Shown: positions 33,517 through 41,235 of the stretch, in pieces
Numbering within the stretch: the stretch's first letter is position 1
Layout: every line of letters starts with the position of its first letter
Virus record (IMG/VR): IMGVR_UViG_3300031708_000010
Span: 1-45,328 of that record
Reading direction: 5' to 3' (one strand)
DNA: 45,328 bases
Origin: a virus
Notes under the pieces: model-generated
The model's input: the letters and a program-made list of their open reading frames with translations, nothing else
The model's database searches: none
What the model was told of the DNA's origin: nothing
Position numbers and translations under genes: made by a program

Positions 33517-33521
33517 TCCCC

Positions 33522-33770
33522 ATGGAAGGCCAGGCAATCCTAGCGCTCATGGCCGTGCTATGCCTCGGCATGGTGACGGGAAGCCTCATCACCGCCGGCA
33601 TCTCGGCGCTGGTCATCAAGCACGCGGCGCCGATGCCGCCACCACCCACGACTGGAGTCACCGATGCGATGGCCGCGTTGGATGCAAAGTTCAAGGCCGC
33701 CCTCCCCCAGCTCGAGCTGCAGCTCGAACAGCTCGCAGCTCTTGTCAAGTCTGCAACTTCCGCAAAGTGA
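33522..33770 (+). CDS. Single-pass membrane protein, spanin-like or accessory lysis protein
   Basis: An 82-residue protein. Residues 5-33 form one membrane helix (ILALMAVLCLGMVTGSLITA then ALVIKHAAP), followed by a Pro-rich hinge and a helical tail (MAALDAKFKAALPQLELQLE). The DNA encoding the tail has the run CAGCTCGAGCTGCAGCTCGA. An N-terminal anchor plus periplasmic coiled coil fits an inner-membrane spanin or an anti-holin, but no outer-membrane partner with a lipobox is visible. Confidence 0.5.
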   Translation: MEGQAILALMAVLCLGMVTGSLITAGISALVIKHAAPMPPPPTTGVTDAMAALDAKFKAALPQLELQLEQLAALVKSATSAK

Positions 33771-33780
33771 GGTAAGTTAC

Positions 33781-33987
33781 ATGCTACCTAACATCGCAGC
33801 ATTCATCGCGCTCGTCGAAAAACTCGTGGAGACCGCAGCAGAGGCGACTAGCCTTCTGAGCGTGGCCGTCCCGCCCAGTCAGATTTCGCCTCTTGTCACC
33901 AGCGTGGAAAAGGTGGTCGCCGACCTTGAGGCTGCGGTAGCGACCCACAAGGCCGCGGCAGCCCCTGCCGTCGCCGCCCAGGCGTAA
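33781..33987 (+). CDS. Small helical protein in the lysis region
   Basis: A 68-residue protein from ATG 33781, with GAGGTAA ahead. It is an Ala/Val-rich helix (AAFIALVEKLVETAAEATSL then VEKVVADLEAAVATHKAAA), with no certain membrane segment. It resembles the N-terminal half of the 35716 protein in composition. The endolysin starts at GTG 33989, one base after its stop. Function unknown. Confidence 0.5.
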   Translation: MLPNIAAFIALVEKLVETAAEATSLLSVAVPPSQISPLVTSVEKVVADLEAAVATHKAAAAPAVAAQA

Positions 33988-33988
33988 C

Positions 33989-35170
33989 GTGCCGATCGTC
34001 GAGCGCGGCAAAGCCTCTTGGTTCGGGGGGCCGGACGACCACGGTGTGAAAATCGACGAGGGCCTCGCCCTGGTCGATCGCACCGACTTCGGCAAAGGGC
34101 TGTTCAAGGGGTTGTTTTTACCGACCCAGCCGGATGGCACGACGGGCCTTGCCCGCGCGCTCGCGACCGATACGGCTCATTTTATCGCCTGCCGCTGGAA
34201 TTACGAGCAGACCCCGAAGGCGTTCCTGCAGCGCTCGCGCGTGGTCGTCGCGGCGAATAACGGCAGGACATTCGCCGATGTGCGGCCGATGGACTGGGGG
34301 CCCAACGAGGACACCCATCGCGTCGCCGATCTATCGCGGAAGCTGATGGCAGACCTCGGCATCACCACCGACGACGAGGTCGAGGTCACGATTCCGCTGC
34401 CGGGCGAGCTGGTGACCGCTCCACCGAGTCCGACGTCTCCGGCGGTCCCAGGCCCGATCCCCACACCGATCCCAGGCACCGATCCTGCGCCGTCACTCGC
34501 GCAGGCGATCAATGATCTATTCCGGATCGTCCCCGGAGACACATTGACCGACGCCCTGAATCGTATGTTCGGCGGGCATCGCATTCCGCCACCGAGGCCA
34601 CCGGCGCCGCCGGGAATTATCGTTCCGCCGCAGCCCGGAATCATCGTTCCCGGTCAAAAATCATCGGTTATTCTTGTCGACCAAAACTGGCCATTGCAGA
34701 GCGAGGTGCCATCGATCGACGGCGATCCGGACAGTCCGCGATGGAGTGCCGAGCATCTCGTCAACGTGCCATGTCCATGGGCACTTGACATGGACGGAAC
34801 GAAATTGGATAGCATCCAAATCAACCGCCTGTGTGCACCTAGCCTGACGCGCGTCCTCAAGTATATCTGGGAAGAGTGCGGCCAGGACGAGGGAAAGATC
34901 AATGCCCTGCATTACAACCGCTATTCGGGATCGTACGCCAATCGCCCCATCCGCGGCGGCTCTGAAAAAAGCATGCATGCTTTTGGCAGGGCTATAGATT
35001 TTGCCGCCGATGAGAACCAGCAGCATTCGCAAAAGCATCTGTTTACAGACAGCAGCCTGATCATCGTTGCCTTCAAAGCTGAGGGGTGGGAATGTGGGCT
35101 CGATTGGAGCGCAGCATCGATCGATCCCATGCACGTTCAGGCGGCCCACGTGCGACGAAGGGCGGCGTAA
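33989..35170 (+). CDS. Endolysin: RlpA-like barrel fused to M15 peptidase
   Basis: A 393-residue protein starting at GTG. Residues 5-135 look like an RlpA-type double-psi barrel (GKASWFGGPDDHGVKIDEGLA, then VRPMDWGPNEDTHRVADLSR and DEVEVTIP), a fold that binds or cuts glycan strands. A proline-rich linker with IIVPPQPGIIVPGQ follows. Residues 235-393 are an M15 D,D-carboxypeptidase domain: SMHAFGRAID with His330 and Asp337, and DPMHVQ with Asp379 and His382, the zinc and acid-base residues. There is no signal peptide, so release would need the nearby holin. It probably cuts the peptide cross-bridge. Confidence 0.82.
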   Translation: MPIVERGKASWFGGPDDHGVKIDEGLALVDRTDFGKGLFKGLFLPTQPDGTTGLARALATDTAHFIACRWNYEQTPKAFLQRSRVVVAANNGRTFADVRPMDWGPNEDTHRVADLSRKLMADLGITTDDEVEVTIPLPGELVTAPPSPTSPAVPGPIPTPIPGTDPAPSLAQAINDLFRIVPGDTLTDALNRMFGGHRIPPPRPPAPPGIIVPPQPGIIVPGQKSSVILVDQNWPLQSEVPSIDGDPDSPRWSAEHLVNVPCPWALDMDGTKLDSIQINRLCAPSLTRVLKYIWEECGQDEGKINALHYNRYSGSYANRPIRGGSEKSMHAFGRAIDFAADENQQHSQKHLFTDSSLIIVAFKAEGWECGLDWSAASIDPMHVQAAHVRRRAA

Positions 35171-35173
35171 TCG

Positions 35174-35338
35174 ATGACAGCGTGCAAACATTGTGGCAAA
35201 CAGATCGAGAGACGGCAATCAGCTGCCGAGTTTTGCTGCAGCCAATGCAAAACACGATGGAACAACAACATAAAATCAGCAAAAAAGCTTAGACGCAGGC
35301 AGGTTTATCTAGGCAAGAGGAGAGGACTACCGCAATGA
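35174..35338 (+). CDS. Zinc-ribbon mini-protein
   Basis: A 54-residue frame beginning three bases after the endolysin stop. It has C-x2-C (CKHC, residues 4-7) and, about 15 residues later, FCCSQC, a second cysteine pair typical of tiny treble-clef/zinc-ribbon proteins. A strongly basic tail (KSAKKLRRRQVYLGKRRG) suits nucleic-acid binding. The TGA overlaps the ATG of the next gene (35335-35338). It may regulate or help fold; function unknown. Confidence 0.65.
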   Translation: MTACKHCGKQIERRQSAAEFCCSQCKTRWNNNIKSAKKLRRRQVYLGKRRGLPQ

Positions 35339-35703
35339 GAAAGTACATGCTCGCATCGATCTTGATTGCTGCGGCGGTAATTCCTGCCCTAGCGCAATCT
35401 CCGCCATCCAACAGTGTGACGCTCAATTGGACGAATCCGTCGGCCTATGCGAGCGGTCAAGCTCTAACGATCGGTCAAGTCAGCGTATTTTACGACACCA
35501 CCGAAACCTCACAATCCGGACCGGCTACTACGTTAACCACACCTCCGTTGCTGCCGGGGCCTCACACGTTCGCCGTATCTGCTTGCGACAATCTAGTTCC
35601 GCAGACTTGCGGCGCGATGTCAAACGCCGCAACGGTCACCATTCCGGCGGTTCCGTTGGTCGTCCCGGCGATCTCCAACCTCACTGCCACGGTCAACCCG
35701 TAA
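35335..35703 (+). CDS. Exported FN3-like single-domain protein
   Basis: A 122-residue protein. The signal peptide (MRKYMLASILIAAAVIPALA-Q) is followed by a fibronectin type III-like domain: SVTLNWTNPSAYASGQ, QVSVFYDTTE, then HTFAVSACDNL and SNAATVTIP. Two cysteines (SACDNL and TCGAMS) may pair outside the cell. AAGAGGAGAGG stands upstream. FN3 domains in phages usually aid surface contact; here the exported form alone is present. Confidence 0.65.
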   Translation: MRKYMLASILIAAAVIPALAQSPPSNSVTLNWTNPSAYASGQALTIGQVSVFYDTTETSQSGPATTLTTPPLLPGPHTFAVSACDNLVPQTCGAMSNAATVTIPAVPLVVPAISNLTATVNP

Positions 35704-35715
35704 AAGGATAGCAAA

Positions 35716-36210
35716 ATGAACGGTTTCATCGACGCTCTTGGTGGCGTGTTCCGCAACGTCGAGGTCGGAGGCCAGTGGCTCAACATGGTCACACACCCGA
35801 CCCTCGGTCCGGCCATCCTCGCCGTTACGAGTTCGGTTGCGACGATCAGGGAAAACCCGACCGCAGCACCGGCCGTAATCACCGCATTGGTGAAGGAAGA
35901 AGGCGTGTCCAGCATCCCTGGCGTGGTTGCGGCGTTGGAAGCAATCCTTGCAGCGGCCACCGCTGTTCCGTTCAACGTGGATACGTTCAACTCGGCTATT
36001 GCATCGCTTGAGTCCGCACTTACTGCCGCAGCCGGTACCATCGCGCCCCCACCTATCCAAAGCGCGCCATTTCCTGGTGTGATACCCGTCGGCGTGGTCG
36101 TCCCTCACCCGTTCGTCGACTGGGGCGACAAGCTCAGAGGCCATTCCGGAAGGCTCGAACAAAAACGTCGTCTTCTGGCAGATGCAAAACGGCGCGGGCA
36201 TCTACGCTAA
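35716..36210 (+). CDS. Ala/Val-rich protein with a chimeric C-terminus
   Basis: A 164-residue frame from ATG 35716 (AAGGAT ahead). Residues 1-140 form helical segments (VGGQWLNMVTHPTLGPAILA, then helices rich in Ala and Ser) and a Pro/Val stretch. From 36142 on the frame reads the wrong frame of a copied tailspike fragment, giving the basic end SGRLEQKRRLLADAKRRG. The original C-terminus is therefore probably lost. Function unknown. Confidence 0.5.
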   Translation: MNGFIDALGGVFRNVEVGGQWLNMVTHPTLGPAILAVTSSVATIRENPTAAPAVITALVKEEGVSSIPGVVAALEAILAAATAVPFNVDTFNSAIASLESALTAAAGTIAPPPIQSAPFPGVIPVGVVVPHPFVDWGDKLRGHSGRLEQKRRLLADAKRRGHLR

Positions 36211-36313
36211 CAACATCGCCGTTGCCGGGTGGGCGGCCGTTCATTCGTCCGGTTCGGTAGTGGCCGCCAATTTTAACGTCGCCGCCGTCGGCGACAGGAG
36301 GACAGAGAAATGA
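36143..36313 (+). pseudogene. Remnant of a beta-helix tailspike gene
   Basis: Bases 36142-36230 match 38492-38580 with four mismatches in 89. In the copy's original frame it reads IPEGSNKNVVFWQMQNGAGI and continues AAVHSSGSVVAANFNVAAVG before TGA at 36311-36313, which overlaps the ATG of the next gene as ATGA. So it has a true 3' end but no start. It looks like the surviving tail of a deleted spike gene, now fused out of frame to 35716. Confidence 0.8.
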
Positions 36314-36717
36314 CGAGCTATTCTACACCGGCACAGGACGCAGCCTTTCTCGCGGCGTTTCAGGCCTACATTCCGACCCTACAGGCGGACCCTAACTTTG
36401 CGGCATTTGTGGCAGCACAGCAGGCATATGTCACGGCCGTCATCACACCGCCGCCGATTACGAGTCTGACGGACGATGTCGGCGCCGTCTGGACGTTCGG
36501 AAGCCCAACAAACGGAGCTGCTCCAACCCTACGGAATGGGGCCGCTTTCCCCGATGCACAATATGTCGGGATCGGGAGTCAGATGGTTCTTTCTGGTGGA
36601 GTGGTCTACCTTAACGCCGGTCAATGGTATTCCTCCGGTGGAGGGTCTCAGTGGGTTGCGACGGCTACGCCAACGGTCGAGCCATCCCCGGTCACTGCGA
36701 CTCTGGTGGTCCCATAA
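36310..36717 (+). CDS. Unknown small tail-region protein
   Basis: A 135-residue protein with AGGAGG ten bases before ATG 36310. The N-terminal 45 residues are a helix (AQDAAFLAAFQAYIPTLQAD then AFVAAQQAY). The remaining part is a beta-rich module (VGAVWTFGSPTNGAAPTLRN, VVYLNAGQWYSSGGG). It precedes the SGNH/beta-helix gene and shares its stop/start (TAATG). A small structural or adaptor protein is possible. Confidence 0.55.
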   Translation: MTSYSTPAQDAAFLAAFQAYIPTLQADPNFAAFVAAQQAYVTAVITPPPITSLTDDVGAVWTFGSPTNGAAPTLRNGAAFPDAQYVGIGSQMVLSGGVVYLNAGQWYSSGGGSQWVATATPTVEPSPVTATLVVP

Positions 36718-38924
36718 TGACCGTCGCGCTTGATTGGATGGCGGGGGGCACTGTCCTTGCCCTCACAGCGGGCGCGAGCCCGCCGCCGCCGCCGGCCTAC
36801 AATGTGGTTGCCGTCGGAGACAGCATCACATCCGGGGTGATGGCGACGCTGCCCTATCCAAACGATCTTGCCACCGTGTTCGGCGCTACGGCCAATCTAG
36901 GCGTCCCGTTGATTGGCTGGGCGTGGAATCCGAGTGGGGTGCGGAGTGCTCCCAGCCTGATATCGACGGCTGCGGCAGACGTATATCCGCTGATCGCCGG
37001 CCCGAATTATCCTTGGCTCATCGGCTTTGCAGGCACGAACGATGGGGAGTACGGCGACACGGCCGCTGTCGCATGGGCATCGGCGCAGACCTGGATCGAA
37101 GGCGTTCTGGCGACCGGCTTTCCGGCCAACCGGCTAATCATCCCGACGATGCTCCCGCGGACCAATCTGGAGCCGTTCCGCACCGCGTACAATGCCCTTC
37201 TGGTCGCCGGTGCGGCAACGTACGGCTACCAGTGCGCGCGGCTGGACCTCGATCCGAACATCGGGCAGGCCGGCGACAACCTGAATCCGACTTACTATGA
37301 ACAGACATATTCGGTGCATCCGACAAATGCCGGACATCAGATCATCGCCAACATTATTGGCGCTCTCATGGCAAACGTGCTGCCCGCGCTTCCCCCGCCG
37401 GTGGTCGGTACCTATTTCGTGAGATCGGACGGCGCCGACACTAACGACGGCTACACCAAGCCGTGGCTGACTGTCAGTGCCGCCGAGGGCGCTCCTCTTG
37501 GCTCCAAGGTGTACTTCTGGGGAGGCGAGACTTTCCAGTGTCCCTCCGGGTACGGCGTCTATGTCGGTCCCGGGACGACATGGGACAGCTTTGGGACGGG
37601 GCAAGCGACTATCCTGTCCAACAATAACGGCATCGGCGGCTGTATGGTCGTGGATGGTGGAACAGTGGGCGCCGGGATCAAGGTATGGGGCGATGGCGGC
37701 AACACATGGAATGGTGTCGACATGGTCAGCACAACGGGCCTCGCACCTGCATTCCACGGACGAGTTGGAGGCTTCTACAATCTTGGCTCAACAAACGACT
37801 TCGGCCGAGATGTCAACGTAGCTTGTGCGAACGCAAACCTGACCGGGGCCATTATCGGAGGGGAAACCCCTGCAGACCTCGATCAGAATGGCATCACATT
37901 CAACGGAGCAAGCGGTAAGGTCAGCGGCTTCACTATCCAGAACATCGGCGGCGATCCGCGTAATCCGACGCAGACCGGATTCGGTTGGCATACCAATCTA
38001 AGCTGGAATGGACCGAACGGTACCGCGGTCCCGTTCACTTATACCAACGGCGTGCCGAACAACGCTTCACTGGAAATCTGCAACTTCACTATTCACGATT
38101 GCGGTTGGAACATGACCAGTTCCGGCGGCGGCGGACCGTCTGGTGGCGAGGTCGGGGCCGGTGGCGGCGTGTACATCCATGATTTCGTGATCTACAACAT
38201 CAGACCGAACCCGGCGACGTTCCAGGGCGGCTCCGATTTCACACCGCTCGACGTGGGCGACGACGGCGCACAATACACGCTCGCGGAGCGCGGCCTCGTC
38301 TATAACTGCTATGGCGGGATCGAGGATTACGCCAACGGTGGGCCGGGACAATGGGGGCCATCGATCGTGCGCTATATCCTGTCTGTCAACTGCGGCCAGG
38401 GCCAGCCCGGCGCAGCCATTGTGCAGGGTAATGGTAACTCCGGCGTGCATCAGTGGTACAACAACACGTTTATTCAGACCGAAGACGCAAACATTCCGGA
38501 AGGCTCGAACAAAAACGTCGTCTTCTGGCAGATGCAAAACGGCGCCGGCATCTACGCGAACAACATCTCCGTTACCGGGTATCCCTGGTACGCGCTGCTG
38601 GCCGATCAGCTGCCCGGCGCCGGTTTCGTCGCCACAAACAATGGCTGGTACGGTGCAGGTGCAGGATTCAGCGTGGCGGGGCAGGTGTCGCAAACCATTC
38701 CTGCTTTCGTCGCGGCGAACGCGCGCACTGACAACCCACTATTCATGGGCTCCGCTGGATCGCTTGTCCAGACCGACTACGTGCTGCAGGCCGGATCGCC
38801 GTATCGCGGGGCCGGAATCAATGTTGCGGCTGTCTACGGGCTTGACATCGGATCAACCGACTTGTTCGGTCACCCCGTCAACCCAGCGGTCGCGCCCCAC
38901 ATAGGAGCGCACGCCTTTGGTTGA
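36717..38924 (+). CDS. SGNH esterase fused to beta-helix depolymerase
   Basis: A 735-residue protein. ATG 36717 overlaps the previous stop (TAATG), so the longer in-frame opening from 36624 is not used. Residues 28-218 form an SGNH domain with Ser36 (VAVGDSITSG), Asn108 (GTND) and His201 (HPTNAG), paralogous along its length to the enzyme at 2292 (shared RLDLDPNIGQA, YEQT..HP). Residues 225-735 are a pectate-lyase-type beta-helix (FVRSDGADTNDGYTKPW, then NITF-like turns and DFTPLD). No signal peptide is clear. It would de-acetylate and bind or cut the same polysaccharide. Confidence 0.78.
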   Translation: MTVALDWMAGGTVLALTAGASPPPPPAYNVVAVGDSITSGVMATLPYPNDLATVFGATANLGVPLIGWAWNPSGVRSAPSLISTAAADVYPLIAGPNYPWLIGFAGTNDGEYGDTAAVAWASAQTWIEGVLATGFPANRLIIPTMLPRTNLEPFRTAYNALLVAGAATYGYQCARLDLDPNIGQAGDNLNPTYYEQTYSVHPTNAGHQIIANIIGALMANVLPALPPPVVGTYFVRSDGADTNDGYTKPWLTVSAAEGAPLGSKVYFWGGETFQCPSGYGVYVGPGTTWDSFGTGQATILSNNNGIGGCMVVDGGTVGAGIKVWGDGGNTWNGVDMVSTTGLAPAFHGRVGGFYNLGSTNDFGRDVNVACANANLTGAIIGGETPADLDQNGITFNGASGKVSGFTIQNIGGDPRNPTQTGFGWHTNLSWNGPNGTAVPFTYTNGVPNNASLEICNFTIHDCGWNMTSSGGGGPSGGEVGAGGGVYIHDFVIYNIRPNPATFQGGSDFTPLDVGDDGAQYTLAERGLVYNCYGGIEDYANGGPGQWGPSIVRYILSVNCGQGQPGAAIVQGNGNSGVHQWYNNTFIQTEDANIPEGSNKNVVFWQMQNGAGIYANNISVTGYPWYALLADQLPGAGFVATNNGWYGAGAGFSVAGQVSQTIPAFVAANARTDNPLFMGSAGSLVQTDYVLQAGSPYRGAGINVAAVYGLDIGSTDLFGHPVNPAVAPHIGAHAFG

Positions 38925-38942
38925 TCAACACGAGAGGACAAA

Positions 38943-40343
38943 ATGGTAGCACCTGCGAGAAATCAAAAAATACATTCGTATCTGAAGGGTTTGGGCATTC
39001 GCCCGCGCGTAGCGCCGACCCCGTGGACCGTCCCTGGGCTATGCGCACGATACAAGTTGCCGACCGGCCTCCCCGGCGGTGGCGTGATCGGCATCATCGA
39101 ACTCGGCGGGGGCTGGGATGCGTCAGACATGGCGGCATTTTTCGATCTGATCGGACAGCCCGTGCCTAACATCTCCGATGTGTCGGTTGACGGCACGACT
39201 AACTTGGGTGCGGTGGCCGGCGGCGATGCCAGCGTGGAGGTCGCGCTCGACATCGAGGTGGCCGCTGCCGTCTATTACTACATGACCGGGCAGCCGGCCA
39301 CGATAAAGGTGTTTTGGGTGCAAGACATGGCGACCGGGCTACGGGCAGCTGCGGCCGCCGGGTGTTCCGTTTTCTCCATGTCGTGGGGCGCCGACGAAGC
39401 GGCATGGAATGCCGGCACAGGCGCAGGCTCGTGCGCCGACATGCAGGCGGCCGCTCTTGCCGGATTACAGGCCGGAATGATCTCGTTCGCGGCGAGCGGA
39501 GATCAGGGGGCCGACGACGGGACGAGGAAGACGTCCGTTGACTGCCCGGCGTCGTGTCCGGCTGTAATCGGCTGCGGTGGCACCACGCTTACGGCCACGA
39601 CGGAGGTCGTCTGGGACGACAACTCGACTAACGACGCGACCGGAGGCGGCTATAGCAGCGTGTTCCAGCCGCAGTCATGGCAAGTAGGAATTCCGCCCGC
39701 GCCGACTGGCCTCGGACGCATGGTGCCGGATGTGGCAAGTTGCGCCGACCCGAACACTGGGATCAACATCTATTGCCAGGGATCGGCAATGGTCGTCGGC
39801 GGCACAAGCGCGGCGGCTCCGCTATGGGCCGGCCTGGCAGCCGCATGCGGCGTCAAGCTTGGCAAGAATTATCAGCCCGTATCGAACTTCTACCTCACTC
39901 CGGCCGCATTCACCGACATCGTGTCCGGCACCAACGGGGCATACAATGCCGGCCGCGGGCCAGACCCGTGTACGGGCATGGGGTCACCACTCGGCGCAAC
40001 CGTCGCGACCATGTTCGGGACGTCCGGCACCGGTCAGCCACCGCCGCCGCCTCCCCCGCCGCCTGGACCCAGCCACGCCGCGCTCGACACTGCCCTTACG
40101 GCGCTTGGAAAGTCGATCGCCATGATCCAAAATCAGAACATACGCGGCACGGTGGAGGCTGATTTCAGGGCGCTGAGCACCGATATCGCGGCCTACGAAA
40201 CTGCGGTCGCCGCTGCTCTCGCCAGCTCGTCGCAGGTCGGCCGTAATAATCCACCGCGCCCTGAGCCGCCCCGGCCGCCGGTAAAGCCTGCGCCAGCACC
40301 ACAACGCGGAAATGCCCCTCCAGGTCGCGGCGGGCGCAAATAA
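38943..40343 (+). CDS. Sedolisin (S53) serine-carboxyl peptidase without pro-domain
   Basis: A 466-residue protein; GAGAGG precedes ATG 38943. It shows the sedolisin signature throughout: Glu99 and Asp103 in VEVALD, Asp187 in SGDQG (oxyanion hole), and Ser289 in GGTSAAAP. The C-terminal calcium loop is present with Asp325 (FTDI) and GRGPDPCTGMGSPLG. Sedolisins cut proteins in acid and usually have an N-terminal activation domain of about 180 residues; here only some 30 residues precede the catalytic fold. A Pro-rich linker (nine prolines) and a helical, proline-ended C-terminal 100 residues follow. No signal peptide. A phage virion-associated or released protease is inferred. Confidence 0.85.
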   Translation: MVAPARNQKIHSYLKGLGIRPRVAPTPWTVPGLCARYKLPTGLPGGGVIGIIELGGGWDASDMAAFFDLIGQPVPNISDVSVDGTTNLGAVAGGDASVEVALDIEVAAAVYYYMTGQPATIKVFWVQDMATGLRAAAAAGCSVFSMSWGADEAAWNAGTGAGSCADMQAAALAGLQAGMISFAASGDQGADDGTRKTSVDCPASCPAVIGCGGTTLTATTEVVWDDNSTNDATGGGYSSVFQPQSWQVGIPPAPTGLGRMVPDVASCADPNTGINIYCQGSAMVVGGTSAAAPLWAGLAAACGVKLGKNYQPVSNFYLTPAAFTDIVSGTNGAYNAGRGPDPCTGMGSPLGATVATMFGTSGTGQPPPPPPPPPGPSHAALDTALTALGKSIAMIQNQNIRGTVEADFRALSTDIAAYETAVAAALASSSQVGRNNPPRPEPPRPPVKPAPAPQRGNAPPGRGGRK

Positions 40344-40400
40344 GCGCGTGTACCACCGAGCCCCCCAGGGGCTCGGAATTCATCAGCAGGAAGGTCGCGA

Positions 40401-41147
40401 ATGGCCGGTGAAAATGGGGCTGACGTGGATGAGGTATACGGGCATCCTCCAAAGCCTAAGCCTGATGAGGCATTTCCGACACCGTCATCTAGTGGCCATA
40501 AGTACTATCCAGTTGACCCATTCAGCGGGCAGGCATTCGACCCCAGCAAAAACGTCCTAGATGCTCTGTTTGCCGCGGTAACCCGCATAAATGACCTCAC
40601 CAACGCTCACTTGCAACGCCAAGACGACCTTCGATGGGCGCTTGACAAGCGGGTCACAGAGCTAAACGAGCAGCGCAACTCGTTCGACATTCGTCTGAGC
40701 AGCCAGCGCGAGACCTACGACAATCGAATTGAGAATCTCAAGAGCCAGCATCAAATCCAGATGCATGCATCAGAGTCTGATTTCGGCAAGCAGATTGCGC
40801 AGATTCTGGCACAGCAGACTGAAAAAAACTCCAACCTGCTAGCTACGGCTCTCGCCGCAGTCACCGAGAGACTGGCAGTCGTCGAGAAAAACCAGTACGT
40901 CACCGGAGGTCAGACAGCGGTGCGTGACCCGGTGGTGACACAGGCGATCGAGCAGCTCAACCGCAGCATCGAGGCCATCAACAATAGCCTCACTACCCTG
41001 AGCCGCTCCACCAGCACGACGCGAGATGTGGACAGCGGGTCGCGAGCCGGTCAAGTTCAACAAGGCGACGCGACAAACAGGCTGGTCATCATCATGATTG
41101 GAATCGGTGCGATTATCGCACCTACGGTATTGCATTTTTTAAAATAG
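40401..41147 (+). CDS. Coiled-coil protein with C-terminal membrane anchor
   Basis: A 248-residue protein with AGGAAGG before ATG 40401. A polar N-terminal 50 residues leads into a long coiled coil (about 55-200: LRWALDKRVTELNEQRNSFD, then RETYDNRIENLKSQHQ). The last 20 residues are a membrane helix (LVIIMIGIGAIIAPTVLHFL). A tail anchor with a cytoplasmic rod fits a lysis-timing, virion-retention or phage-exclusion protein. I do not recognise a family. It is the last late gene before the terminator. Confidence 0.6.
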   Translation: MAGENGADVDEVYGHPPKPKPDEAFPTPSSSGHKYYPVDPFSGQAFDPSKNVLDALFAAVTRINDLTNAHLQRQDDLRWALDKRVTELNEQRNSFDIRLSSQRETYDNRIENLKSQHQIQMHASESDFGKQIAQILAQQTEKNSNLLATALAAVTERLAVVEKNQYVTGGQTAVRDPVVTQAIEQLNRSIEAINNSLTTLSRSTSTTRDVDSGSRAGQVQQGDATNRLVIIMIGIGAIIAPTVLHFLK

Positions 41148-41200
41148 AGTGTTAGAAGGTTAGAAGATCACCTCTGGTGATGTTCTCCTCCCGGTAACTC

Positions 41201-41235
41201 GGCCCGGCCGGCATCAAGCCTCCCGGGCCATTTTT
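41201..41235 (+). terminator. Rho-independent terminator of the late operon
   Basis: GGCCCGG (41201-41207) pairs with CCGGGCC (41223-41229), with an inner GGC/GCC pair around ATCAA, then ATTTTTG. A smaller hairpin, ATCACC-TCT-GGTGAT, lies just upstream (41167-41181). The minus-strand methyltransferase gene ends inside the hairpin (stop at 41214), so it is the shared end of two converging operons. Confidence 0.8.
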
